Assembly (NCBI GenBank): GCA_003251535.1
Contig: QKFD01000109.1
Coordinates: 1-64,000, forward strand
DNA from: Chromatiales bacterium
GTDB lineage: Bacteria > Pseudomonadota > Gammaproteobacteria > Thiohalomonadales > Thiohalomonadaceae
Length of the DNA: 64,000 nucleotides
Direction of reading: 5' to 3'
Shown one piece after another: positions 45,001 through 52,515 of the stretch. The position numbers and the translations under genes were made by a program. How positions within the stretch are numbered: position 1 is the first letter of the stretch; each line of letters begins with the position of its first letter. The notes under the pieces are model-generated. The model did no database searches, was not told where the DNA came from, and saw nothing but the letters and a program-made list of their open reading frames with translations.

Positions 45001-45491
45001 GGAACATCCCAATCCATTGTGCGGCGATAGCGCAGGTGGATAGGGTTGTCAGTGAGATTTTCCACCGTCACCGTCATCTGGTAGAGATTGTTGGAGAGGG
45101 AGGGCGCCACCGCGTGGGTGACCCGCATCACGCCCGCTGCCTGCACTACGGAGATGGCGCCGTCGGTGGTTTGGGTGAAGGACTCCAGCACCAAATTGGC
45201 GTCACCGAACGCCTCCCCCGCCTTAGCGTACTTCCGGGTGTAGAGGTCCGCTACACCCCACCCCTCACAGTAACAACCGGGAGCAAGCGCCTCCCCACCC
45301 GTGGGGATATAGCGCAGACCGACACCGTGATAGATCAGATTCCCTTGGTCGTTCACCCCGAGGGCCACAGTACCGTTGGAGAGGAGCGAGCCGGCGAAGA
45401 CGGCAGACGGGCTCAGGGCCGCGGCCACCGCCAGCGCCACCAGCGGGCGTCGCCGTGGGGCTGTCACTCCGTTGGAGGCGCGTTTTGCCAT
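42054..45491 (-). CDS. large exported CARDB-type surface protein with a GATase-like domain
   Basis: A 1145-residue exported protein: signal peptide (PLVALAVAAALSPSAVFA) and an N-terminal beta domain (TVALGVNDQGNLIYHGVGLRY). Repeated Ig-like CARDB/APHP domains follow (PDLTLGGLRIIDNGAGQPIG; WVDPLDEVRECRESNNRHD). A Rossmann-like segment resembling ThuA/class-I glutamine amidotransferase folds comes next (GRLLILLDADESG, GYAGYLLFNEQVKLP, GEGLVVAGDHDQRN), then a C-terminal helical tail with TPR-like spacing. I chose ATG 45491 (GGAG 9 nt upstream, leader follows). No LPxTG, PEP-CTERM or autotransporter end was seen. It follows the second large protein by 44 bp as one operon. Confidence 0.8.
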   Translation of the reverse strand: MAKRASNGVTAPRRRPLVALAVAAALSPSAVFAGSLLSNGTVALGVNDQGNLIYHGVGLRYIPTGGEALAPGCYCEGWGVADLYTRKYAKAGEAFGDANLVLESFTQTTDGAISVVQAAGVMRVTHAVAPSLSNNLYQMTVTVENLTDNPIHLRYRRTMDWDVPPTTFSEMVTIAVNGARDVIYTNDNGFGDGNPLVNVGKIRFEGEAVDNGPADHGALFDFDFGDLASHKSKEFVIYYGAAKNEFEALNALSMVGAEVYSLGKPNPSHSQVQPDGTPNTYIFGFGGVGGRPIVPVLPDLTLGGLRIIDNGAGQPIGLTARVGNAGHPDSGTVEGVVVNFYAGDPTSSGTLLGSRTLSSLAPGSFTEVALPAVSPTPTQQIYAWVDPLDEVRECRESNNRHDTPVASSTAQGDISVGTDQPAYGPDSAVQLTGSVTNTGAFAYELRAQLFIEDAAGNGIHAFPEQALGSVASNTSVALTADWNSGRYLTGSYRLRGVLRDVDGVQIDEAVAPFEIRADLAGGPAAAIQVLVDKPTYHPFDIVNLDTALRNTTLNQLLSNTTFQLTITAPDSSVVFAEIRAIDSLTSSQLLKVLSQLTLNGAALGAYQVTASLLAADGNVIASDTTSFSVANDLSRAITGAVQADKPQLYRGETQICRYTVNNDGTVTLVDLPVYRSLLDMSEGTLVRRESDTITLEPGQTSLTVRSESTADLTPGVHACALHATIDGQEVALGFDQFTVEQPPIIIQSSLDVGSHGRLLILLDADESGVTPEPHGPSGAASLAAQRDHLETLLTTAGWSYTIVTSADDFALELRSGGYAGYLLFNEQVKLPNTVQKELREAVFRGEGLVVAGDHDQRNALLDDALGINFRGTQQVGSVSGEAVGTLPLTVTGSGAVIESAGAEVLARYDSGGPAITRHAFGTGAALYVGFDWLAEATSNPISALDMLLDYSVSEVHPAELPVVAGGVTPVTIQLENEGIATSVEVTLELPTGVTVVDAPEAVSTAGTLTWILDLAEGEQRLLESWLRLPEGEITLTAHLRTGSEGTWVTYGEPIELHWWVAATAGIDDALTIAAASASDKAVQQAIQWLDKAEGRVAKGDLEGAIFALVEASDTLDPLLHSELRAAIAAALRSLELNWWALTSST

Positions 45492-45535
45492 GACAGATAC
45501 TCCAGGATGGTTCCAGGTGAAGGGGGTTGTGCGCA

Positions 45536-48076
45536 TCATGGACCACACCCCGTCAACTCGGAGGTGGGTGCTTGATTGTTCTCTTCCACCAACTCAGGGA
45601 TCTCACCACCACTATCCAACCACACCATCAGCGGGGCGTCCCGGAAGGGTAGTTCGGTGTCTACGGCGAGTGTCGCGCGCAGTATCGCCTCGGGCTCCAG
45701 GGTCTCGTCTACCCGGGTAGTGGCCACCAGCCGATCACCATCGGCCTGATAGATGCCGTCACCATTGCTATCTAGGTAGAGATCCACGTTGAAGCCACGC
45801 TGGGTGGCCGCCTCACCGAGGTTGGCTATCGTAATGTTGAGGGTGCCACTAAAGCGGAAGGTCGCCGGATCACTGGTGGCACCAGAGCGGTCCACGCCGT
45901 AAGGGACGAGATCCGGGAAGCGACCCACCGCCTCCATGGTGATGTCACCGAGCAGCACCGGCGGCAGGGCGTAGGGCACGACAAACTCTGTAGTAAAGGC
46001 GATGAAGCCGGAGCGGCGCACATCGAGCCGCCACACCCCGCCAGTCACCCCCTCCAGGGTAAAGTTGCCGTCGAGGTCAGCAATGGCACTTACCACGACC
46101 TCTCCCTGAATGGCCTCCACCACGGCACCGGGCACGGGCATCGCGCTGCCACTCTGCACCACCCGGCCACTCACCTCGGTGGTAGGCAGCACATCCCCCT
46201 CGGCCAAGAGCGTGATGGGAAGATAGTTTTCACGCCCGTCGAGTAGGGTGGCTGTGAGCAGCACCTCGCCGTATCCATCGGCCACTACGCTGATGGTGGT
46301 CTCGCCTGCGACAAGCCCCTCGAAGCGGTAGTGACCCGCCAGATCGGTCTGGACCGTAGCGTCGTTAACCCCTCCGAGTACGATGGCGGCACCGTTGATG
46401 GGATCACCCGTGGCCGCATCGACCACTGTTCCCTGGAGCACAACGCCGCTGGCTGTGATGGGCGTTAGAACTGGCGAGAAGGTGTAGCTCTGGCCGGCAA
46501 CCATCTCCAGCGTGACCTGTAGTTCCAAATAGCCCGCGTACGTCACCGTGATGGTGGTAGCACCTTCGTTCAGACTACTGAGGCTATACGCGCCGCTACT
46601 GCTAGTGGTCGCGGTTTTACTATTGGCACCGGAGAGTGCTACCTGAACCCCAGCGATGGGATCCCCCGTAATGGCATCGGTAATAGTGCCGTGCAGTGAA
46701 GGCCAACCGGCGTAGGTGAGCTGGGGTGAGAAGACCACGATCCCACCGGCGGTCACCTCTGCCGTGGCGCTGACGGTGGTATATCCGCTGCGACTGGCGC
46801 TCAGTGTCACCGTGCCGGGCGGCACATCGTTAATCTGATACTCACCGTTACTGTTGGTGGTGGTTGTCAGGCCGTTGGCCTTGATGGTGACTGAAGCCAA
46901 CGCGGCCCCGGTGCTCGCCTGGGTAACGCGCCCACGAATGGTGCCAGTGGTATGGGTGATCGCCTGTGCCAAGGCAATATCTCCCAGATCCACCTGCGCC
47001 CCACTAGTCAATCCCACTGGGCTGCTGAAACTGCCGTATCCCTCCACGGTTAAAGAGAGGAGGTAAGCGCCCGCATCCAAGCCCGAGAAGAAGAACTGAC
47101 CATTGGTATCGGTGGTCACCGTAGCGGCGGCAGTACCACTGAGTACCACCGCGACACCAGAGAGCGGGGCCCCACTATCGGCATCTACCACTCGCCCTCG
47201 GATGACGCCAAGGTCAGGGTTGGGAATGATGCTGCCAGGATCGGTAGGATTAGACTCGATTTTGGAGTCATGGATGGCGCGCAGCGCCAGCGCGGTGGCA
47301 TAGACATCACCACCCCAGCTACCGTCCGCCTGCTGCGCCGCCTGGAGTGCCTCGATGCCGTCAACCACTGGCGCCAAGGTGGGCAACAGTGGCAACACCG
47401 CCTCCAATGCCAAGGCAGTTAACGGCACCTCCTGCCACTGACCATCGGCCTGGCGCTGCGCCAATAGCAGTGTCTTGGCCCGCTCCAACGGCTCGGTGAT
47501 GGCATAACGGTGACGGAAATACCAGAGGGCGTGCAGGGCGCGAGCTGTGGTGTAAGGGTGATCCACCTGCACCCCAAGCGGCCAACCACCGGCGGCACTC
47601 TGCTGGGCCAGCAGATACTGCATGGCGGCAACCGCCTCCGGCTCTCCTGTCAGATCCGCCATCCCCAAGGCATTGAGGGCAATCGCCGTATCCCAGGAGG
47701 TACTCCCAAATCCCGGCAGAGCCCCGAAACCCCCATCGCGGTTCTGGTGGGCCAGCAACGCATCTGCATCGCCGGCCAGTGCTATACCGTGGAGCGCGCT
47801 GACGGTGACACGCCGCGCTAGGGACTCTGTAGTCTCTGGCGCGGTCTCAGCCAACCAGGCGAGTCCCGAGTCCACCGCTGCCGGCGTCTCACCCAGCACG
47901 GCCAAGGTATGCAGCGCCTCGGTGGTGGCTTGATAGGCCGTAGCAGTATCGCCCGCCGAGAGAATTGTTCCGGCAGGTTGGGCGCTGTCCGCCAGATAGC
48001 GAGAGTCCACCGCTTGGGCGGAACCCCACACCAGCAGCGCCAGCAATGTGGTAGTCAGGATGCGAAACAGCGACAT
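45536..48076 (-). CDS. large exported protein: prenyltransferase-like toroid, carboxypeptidase-regulatory-like repeats and CARDB end
   Basis: An 846-residue exported protein. Signal peptide (ILTTTLLALLVWGSAQA), then an alpha/alpha-toroid with squalene-cyclase/prenyltransferase-like repeats (HQNRDGGFGALPGFGSTSWDTAIALNAL, QQSAAGGWPLG, QQADGSWGGDVYATALAL). About five carboxypeptidase-regulatory-like beta-sandwich repeats follow (GVIRGRVVDADSGAPLSGVAV; GTITDAITGDPIAGVQVALS; GTVVDAATGDPINGAAIVL), and a CARDB-like domain ends ELVEENNQAPTSELTGCGP. ATG 48076 has AGAGGG about 6 nt upstream; the longer frame to 48298 lacks a leader. First gene of a two-gene operon; function unknown, perhaps glycan or adhesion related. 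Confidence 0.82.
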   Translation of the reverse strand: MSLFRILTTTLLALLVWGSAQAVDSRYLADSAQPAGTILSAGDTATAYQATTEALHTLAVLGETPAAVDSGLAWLAETAPETTESLARRVTVSALHGIALAGDADALLAHQNRDGGFGALPGFGSTSWDTAIALNALGMADLTGEPEAVAAMQYLLAQQSAAGGWPLGVQVDHPYTTARALHALWYFRHRYAITEPLERAKTLLLAQRQADGQWQEVPLTALALEAVLPLLPTLAPVVDGIEALQAAQQADGSWGGDVYATALALRAIHDSKIESNPTDPGSIIPNPDLGVIRGRVVDADSGAPLSGVAVVLSGTAAATVTTDTNGQFFFSGLDAGAYLLSLTVEGYGSFSSPVGLTSGAQVDLGDIALAQAITHTTGTIRGRVTQASTGAALASVTIKANGLTTTTNSNGEYQINDVPPGTVTLSASRSGYTTVSATAEVTAGGIVVFSPQLTYAGWPSLHGTITDAITGDPIAGVQVALSGANSKTATTSSSGAYSLSSLNEGATTITVTYAGYLELQVTLEMVAGQSYTFSPVLTPITASGVVLQGTVVDAATGDPINGAAIVLGGVNDATVQTDLAGHYRFEGLVAGETTISVVADGYGEVLLTATLLDGRENYLPITLLAEGDVLPTTEVSGRVVQSGSAMPVPGAVVEAIQGEVVVSAIADLDGNFTLEGVTGGVWRLDVRRSGFIAFTTEFVVPYALPPVLLGDITMEAVGRFPDLVPYGVDRSGATSDPATFRFSGTLNITIANLGEAATQRGFNVDLYLDSNGDGIYQADGDRLVATTRVDETLEPEAILRATLAVDTELPFRDAPLMVWLDSGGEIPELVEENNQAPTSELTGCGP

Positions 48077-48339
48077 GACAAGCCCTCTGAGGCGCGTTGG
48101 ATTGAGATCTGCAACCGACAGCAGTGTCGGCCTCGGATCCCATCGTTCGCGAGGATCCCGGTGGTAATCAAATAGAGACGGTAAGAGGAGAGGGGGGACT
48201 GCAAAAGACCCAGAAGCAGAGGCCGCATGACGACGCATACGACACCGACGATGTCGGTTGCAACCGTATCCATCTATTCCACTCAAGGGGTTCGGCAAGC
48301 TTCGGGCGACCCGCCCATTCCATCTTCACCGCGGTCGCA

Positions 48340-48369
48340 TTTATACCCTTAAGGAGATTAAGCATTCAA
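48340..48369 (-). promoter_or_regulatory. sigma-70-type promoter of the CARDB operon
   Basis: Read on the minus strand, TTGAAT (plus 48364-48369) and TATAAA (48340-48345) are 18 bp apart. Transcription would start near 48332 and leave a leader of about 255 nt before ATG 48076, which contains an ACCGAC/GTCGGT hairpin (48244-48258). I saw no match to a known riboswitch. Confidence 0.5.
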
Positions 48370-48371
48370 TC

Positions 48372-48399
48372 TGGCCCCAATTATTAAAAAATGGGGCCA
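48372..48399. other. hairpin TGGCCCCA/TGGGGCCA
   Basis: A perfect 8-bp stem (48372-48379 and 48392-48399) around a 12-nt AT-rich loop, just upstream of the promoter for the CARDB operon. It could be an operator or a structured element; no T-run follows. The stretch 48400-49020 is AT-richer than its surroundings and holds no gene I can support, only a small palindrome GCGCTATAGCGC at 48879-48890. Confidence 0.4.
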
Positions 48400-49020
48400 C
48401 AACAACCGTATGCGGTACCGTCTCACTCAGAAGCAGATCATAGTTTTACTCTCCCCTTCAGCGGCCCCCCCAGGGCCCACCCATCACCGGGCCAATAACA
48501 CCTATATAATCAATGCCTCCTCTTGCCCTTCAAAATCCTATGCCACCCCCTCTCACGCACGCCTGACGCCCCCTCGTGGAGCTCACGCCGCAGCCCAATG
48601 CGTGGGCGGGGAGAGATCCTCAGCAGATCGCATCACAGAATGCACACCCCGATAGGGACCCTGAATCCTGGGAGCAAGAGGGAGAATGAAACCTCAGTCA
48701 CTCAATATGGACACCACAAAATAGCCAAACCAATAAATCCCCTCACGGGCAGCTGTAGCACCACCACACCACCGCACCATTTCATTTTGAAAGGCATCCC
48801 CTTTACTTCCTCCAACGCGCTCATGACATGATCCCTCCACCACGCGCCAGCCTCCATGGGCACGCCCGTATGGGCCAAGCGCTATAGCGCGTTGACGCCG
48901 CTTGTCCCCCCGCGCCTGCCCCGGCATGGCTCGCTCGGTGCGCAATATCTGTGGCGAGACCGTCGCGTAGAGGCTCGATGCCCATCCCTCTCGCCATAGT
49001 GGTCTCCTAGGTACACTCAC

Positions 49021-49056
49021 CCCCGCTAACTGTTCCCACAGGAACAGTTAGCGGGG
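49021..49056. promoter_or_regulatory. NifA-type upstream activating sequence in a perfect palindrome
   Basis: CCCCGCTAACTGTTCC (49021-49036) and its exact complement (49041-49056) enclose CACA. Inside the palindrome TGT (49031-49033) and ACA (49044-49046) are exactly 10 nt apart, matching the NifA upstream activating sequence TGT-N10-ACA. It lies about 100 bp upstream of the start site predicted from the sigma-54 promoter at 49112-49126, in the usual range for NifA sites. A NifA-family gene is in the window. Binding is inferred. Confidence 0.7.
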
Positions 49057-49111
49057 CCAACGCCCCCTCTCCCGCAGGCCCAAGCGAGTCCCCACCGGCA
49101 TCACAGCAAGC

Positions 49112-49126
49112 TGGCCCACTGCTTGC
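49112..49126 (+). promoter_or_regulatory. sigma-54 (-24/-12) promoter of the five-gene operon
   Basis: TGGC at 49112-49115 and TTGC at 49123-49126 give the invariant GG-N10-GC spacing of sigma-54 promoters (consensus TGGCAC-N5-TTGC). Transcription would start near 49137, 37 nt before the ATG at 49174. Sigma-54 promoters need an AAA+ activator bound upstream; the palindrome at 49021-49056 provides a NifA-type site. Confidence 0.7.
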
Positions 49127-49173
49127 GTAATCTCCTTGCCGCTATAACGCCCATGCCGGCTAGGAGTAGATCC

Positions 49174-50241
49174 ATGACCGACCCCCGTATCCATCTCAGC
49201 GCCGTGAGCCAACTCAGCCCAGCGCAGGCGCCGCCCCCGGCCGATCTCGGCCGACTCGATCTGCTGGGCCGAATGCCGATCCCTCTGCGGCGGCCATTCA
49301 AGGTAGGACTCGATCGGGTGGTGGAGCAGCAGCGGGCAACCCAGGGCCAAGAGCTGGCGTGCTGTTTTCTCAGCGGTGGTGAGTGGTATCGACCATTTGA
49401 CGGGCTGCTGCGCGCCGACCGTTGCCGTGAGTTGCCCGGGATGGTGGTGACCCCGTTCTACCACGACATCCTCGCCCCCTCGCTACTGCGCCACTACACC
49501 CCTGAGAGGCGGCGGCCCACGCCGCCGCTCCCCATGGCGTGTGCCGCTGCGGGGTTGATCGATCCGTTGGGGGCGTTTCAGACCTTTGCGGTGATCCCGT
49601 TCCTCTTCTTGGTGGATGAGAGCCGGCTAGGGGGCCGACCGGCGCCACGGACCTGGGCCGATCTACTGGAGCCACAGTGGGCCGACGATATCGTCTTTGG
49701 CGGCTGGCGCCCCAACGAACAGGTGCCCTACCAGGACTACAACGACTTCCTGCTGCTGTCGCTGTACCACGAGTTTGGCGCGGCGGGGCTCGCCGCCTTC
49801 GCCCGGAATGTCCGCCATCTGCAACACAACATCCGCACCGCCACCCAGGCCGGATCCAACAGCCGCAGTGTCGGCGCCATCGCCGTACTGCCGTGGCTCC
49901 AGGCCGAGCTGGCGCCCCGTCGCCACCGGCTGCGGGTGGTCTGGCCGGCGGATGGTGCCCTCGCCATGCCCATCGGCTATCTGCTCCAGCCGGCGGCGGA
50001 GGAGCGCCTGGCCCCCCTGGTCGATTACCTCACCGGCAGCGCCCTGGGCGGCATCCTCGCCCGTAACTGCTACCCGCCCATCAACCCCGCGGTGAGCGGT
50101 GCCTTCCCCAGCGGGGTCCGTCTCAAATGGCCCGGTTGGGAGTACGCCCGCAGCCACGACCTCAAGGCGGAGGGGGCCCGCGCCGCGCAGATATTTTTCC
50201 GCCACTGGTATGGCGAACAGGAGGCTCGGGTATGCAGCTGA
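49174..50241 (+). CDS. solute-binding-protein-like protein lacking a signal peptide
   Basis: A 355-residue protein resembling type-2 binding proteins of the iron/spermidine class: FQTFAVIPFLFLVDESRLGG, TWADLLEPQWADDIVFGGW, YNDFLLLSLYHEFGAAGL, and a C-terminal LAMPIGYLLQP then NPAVSGAFPSGVRL. The chosen ATG 49174 has AGGAG 9 nt upstream; neither it nor an upstream extension to 49123 supplies a hydrophobic leader, so the protein is predicted to stay in the cytoplasm. First gene of a five-gene operon with no permease. It may bind a metal or anionic ligand for the neighbouring NTPase. The family is inferred by pattern and needs a structure search. Confidence 0.75.
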   Translation: MTDPRIHLSAVSQLSPAQAPPPADLGRLDLLGRMPIPLRRPFKVGLDRVVEQQRATQGQELACCFLSGGEWYRPFDGLLRADRCRELPGMVVTPFYHDILAPSLLRHYTPERRRPTPPLPMACAAAGLIDPLGAFQTFAVIPFLFLVDESRLGGRPAPRTWADLLEPQWADDIVFGGWRPNEQVPYQDYNDFLLLSLYHEFGAAGLAAFARNVRHLQHNIRTATQAGSNSRSVGAIAVLPWLQAELAPRRHRLRVVWPADGALAMPIGYLLQPAAEERLAPLVDYLTGSALGGILARNCYPPINPAVSGAFPSGVRLKWPGWEYARSHDLKAEGARAAQIFFRHWYGEQEARVCS

Positions 50242-50942
50242 TCACGGTTGCCGGTTCGCCCTCGGTGGGCAAGACCTCCGTCATCCTGCGTAGCTGCGAA
50301 CAGCTAATGCGATCAGGACTCCGAGTGGGGATTGCCAAGTTCGACTCCCTCTCCACCAGTGATGACCAGCTCTACCGCCAACGGGGGATCCCTGTGGTCA
50401 CCGGACTGGCGGGCTCGCTCTGTCCCGATCACTACTTCGTCTCTAACGTCGAGGAGTGCCTGGCCTGGGGGCGCCGTCAGGGGTTGGATCTCTTGATCAG
50501 CGAGAGCGCCGGCCTGTGCAACCGCTGCTCACCCCACATCGAAGGGGTCCTGGCGGTCTGTGTGGTGGATGCCCTTGCCGGGGTCCATACGCCCAAAAAG
50601 ATCGGCCCGATGCTGCGGTTGGCCGATCTGGTGGTCATCACCAAAGGCGATATCGTCTCCCAGGTGGAGCGGGAGGTGTTTGCCTACCACGTGCGGCTGG
50701 CCAATCCGGCGGCGCGGGCGCTGTTCTGTAACGGCATCACCGGCCAGGGGGCACTGGAGCTGGCGGCGACCCTACGGGCGGCACCGGCCACGCCGCAGCT
50801 GGAGGGGGTACGGCTCCGCTTTCCCATGCCCGCCGCGGTCTGCCCTTACTGCGTGGGCGAGACCGCCATTGGTGAGACCCACCAGCGGGGCAATGTGAAG
50901 AAGATGCGCTTTGCCGATCTGGCGACGGCGGAGGCGCCATGA
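50232..50942 (+). CDS. HypB/UreG-like P-loop NTPase with two CxxC motifs
   Basis: A 236-residue cytoplasmic NTPase of the SIMIBI class. Walker A is GSPSVGKT (residues 8-15), followed by KFDSLSTSDDQ and a TKGD base-specificity motif at 137-140 (in place of NKxD). CNRC (96-99) and CPYC (204-207) are candidate metal or Fe-S ligands. HypB, UreG and CooC relatives deliver or insert Ni and other metals using GTP or ATP, so a metallochaperone role is likely; the metal is unknown. It overlaps the first gene by 10 bp and the ABC ATPase gene by 4 bp (ATGA). Confidence 0.82.
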   Translation: MQLITVAGSPSVGKTSVILRSCEQLMRSGLRVGIAKFDSLSTSDDQLYRQRGIPVVTGLAGSLCPDHYFVSNVEECLAWGRRQGLDLLISESAGLCNRCSPHIEGVLAVCVVDALAGVHTPKKIGPMLRLADLVVITKGDIVSQVEREVFAYHVRLANPAARALFCNGITGQGALELAATLRAAPATPQLEGVRLRFPMPAAVCPYCVGETAIGETHQRGNVKKMRFADLATAEAP

Positions 50943-51949
50943 GCCGCTTCGCTACCACCCCTATCCAGCAGCTGCTGCATAGCTACCCCTGTGTGGAGGA
51001 GTTCATCGCGGCCATCGGTCTGGCCACCCCGAGCGACGGCCGCCCGTTGCAGGAGTGGCTGACCCGCCTCTCGGATGAGGAGCTACTGGACGCCGGCATG
51101 GAGCGGGGCCAGATCCTCAACCATGTCGAGCGCCTCATCGCCGAAGTGGAGGCGATGGCGGATGGCGCCGCGGAGAAGGTGACCCACATCACTCTACTGG
51201 GCGGCCACGACAAGAGTGGTCGGCCGGAGGCGCTGGAGTTGACACTGCGGGCCGGTGAAGTGGTCTGCGTGGTCGGCCCCACCGGCTCCGGTAAGAGCCG
51301 GCTGCTGGCCGATATCGAGTGCCTGGCCCAAGGTGATACACCAACCGGCCGCCGGGTCCTCATCAATGGCGAGGTACCCAGTGATGAGCGCCGCTACGGC
51401 CTGGATCGCAAATTGGTGGCACAGCTATCGCAGAACATGAACTTTGTCGTGGATCTCTCGGTGCGGGAGTTCATCACCATGCACGCCCACTGCCGTCAGG
51501 TGGGAGATGCCGAGACCACGGCGGAGCAGGTGATCGCCTACGCCAACCGCCTCACCGGAGAGCAGTTCTCCCCCGAGGTCTCCGTCACCCAGCTCTCCGG
51601 CGGCCAGACCCGCGCCCTGATGATCGCCGACGCCGCCCTGCTCTCGGCCTCGCCGGTGGTACTCATCGATGAGATCGAGAACGCCGGGGTGGATCGCAAG
51701 CGGGCACTAGAGCTACTGGTGGGGGGCGAAAAGGTGGTGATCATCTCCACCCACGACCCCCTACTGGCACTGCGGGGTGATCGACGCATCGTGATCCGCA
51801 ACGGCGGGATCGCCGCCGTGCTGGAGACCAGCGCCGCCGAGCGATACAACTTGGCGCAGTTGGAGGCGGTGGATGCCGCGGTGATGACCATCCGCGATCA
51901 ACTACGGCGGGGCCTGCGCATCGAGGAGGCGATCCGGTGGCCCACGTAA
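50939..51949 (+). CDS. ABC ATPase with an N-terminal DUF1858-like domain, no permease
   Basis: A 336-residue protein. Residues 1-75 form a small helical domain (PIQQLLHSYPCVEEFIAAIGL) of DUF1858/ScdA-like appearance. The rest is a complete ABC ATPase: Walker A GPTGSGKS (113-120), signature LSGGQ (219-223), Walker B VVLIDE (240-245) and His switch STHDP. There is no transmembrane segment and no permease gene in the operon, which is unusual. It may drive a soluble machine or pair with a distant permease. ATGA overlap with the NTPase gene; 13-bp overlap with the nitroreductase. Confidence 0.85.
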   Translation: MSRFATTPIQQLLHSYPCVEEFIAAIGLATPSDGRPLQEWLTRLSDEELLDAGMERGQILNHVERLIAEVEAMADGAAEKVTHITLLGGHDKSGRPEALELTLRAGEVVCVVGPTGSGKSRLLADIECLAQGDTPTGRRVLINGEVPSDERRYGLDRKLVAQLSQNMNFVVDLSVREFITMHAHCRQVGDAETTAEQVIAYANRLTGEQFSPEVSVTQLSGGQTRALMIADAALLSASPVVLIDEIENAGVDRKRALELLVGGEKVVIISTHDPLLALRGDRRIVIRNGGIAAVLETSAAERYNLAQLEAVDAAVMTIRDQLRRGLRIEEAIRWPT

Positions 51950-52503
51950 ACCAAGAGGCGTTGGCACTGCTACTCGGGCGCCGCTCTCACCACCGCCTGG
52001 GGCCACCCGCGCCGGATGATCAGCAGTTGCGGCAGATCTTCGCCGCCGCCCTGCGCGTACCTGACTTCGGCCACCTGCGCCCCTACCGCTTTCTGGTGGC
52101 GCGCGGCAGTGGTCTGGATCGACTGGGCGCGGCGATGCAGCGGGCGGCCATCGCCGCCGGCAAGGGCGAGGAGGTGATCGCCCGGGCAGCGCGGATGCCC
52201 CTACGGGCGCCGCTGGTGATCGTGGCGGTGGCGAGCCCCAAGGCCGATGCGGTGGTACCGCAGTTTGACCAACAGCTCTGCGCCGGCGCCACCGTACTGA
52301 CGATGCAGCTGGCAGCGCGGGCGCTAGGTTATAGCGGGATCTGGCGCTCGGGCTGGCTGATGTATGACCCAGGCTTTCAGCGAGAGCTGGGGCTGGCAGC
52401 GGAGGAGTCACTGGTGGGTCTGCTCTATCTGGGGACCCCTGACGAAAGCGATCAGGCGGCACCACCCACCGTGGACCCAAGCCCCCTCCTGACCTGGCTC
52501 TGA
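51937..52503 (+). CDS. nitroreductase-family FMN protein (YdjA-like)
   Basis: A 188-residue flavoprotein-like reductase: RRSHHRLGPPAPDDQQLRQIF, VPDFGHLRPYRFLV (FMN contact region), MPLRAPLVIVAVASPK, ATVLTMQLAARALGYSGIWRSGW. Short nitroreductases of this type are often dimeric and act on quinones, tetrapyrrole-like cofactors or small sulfur compounds; the substrate is open. GTG 51937 overlaps the ATPase stop and has GAGGAGG 7 nt upstream. Its place between the ATPase and the glutamate-cysteine ligase-like enzyme suggests a redox step in the same pathway. Confidence 0.88.
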   Translation: MAHVNQEALALLLGRRSHHRLGPPAPDDQQLRQIFAAALRVPDFGHLRPYRFLVARGSGLDRLGAAMQRAAIAAGKGEEVIARAARMPLRAPLVIVAVASPKADAVVPQFDQQLCAGATVLTMQLAARALGYSGIWRSGWLMYDPGFQRELGLAAEESLVGLLYLGTPDESDQAAPPTVDPSPLLTWL

Positions 52504-52515
52504 GCGAGGTTGACC

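Noticed and set aside
48077-48332. c-di-GMP-type riboswitch in the leader of the CARDB operon
   Set aside because: A long leader is predicted, but the conserved core bases of the GEMM motifs were not found by eye.
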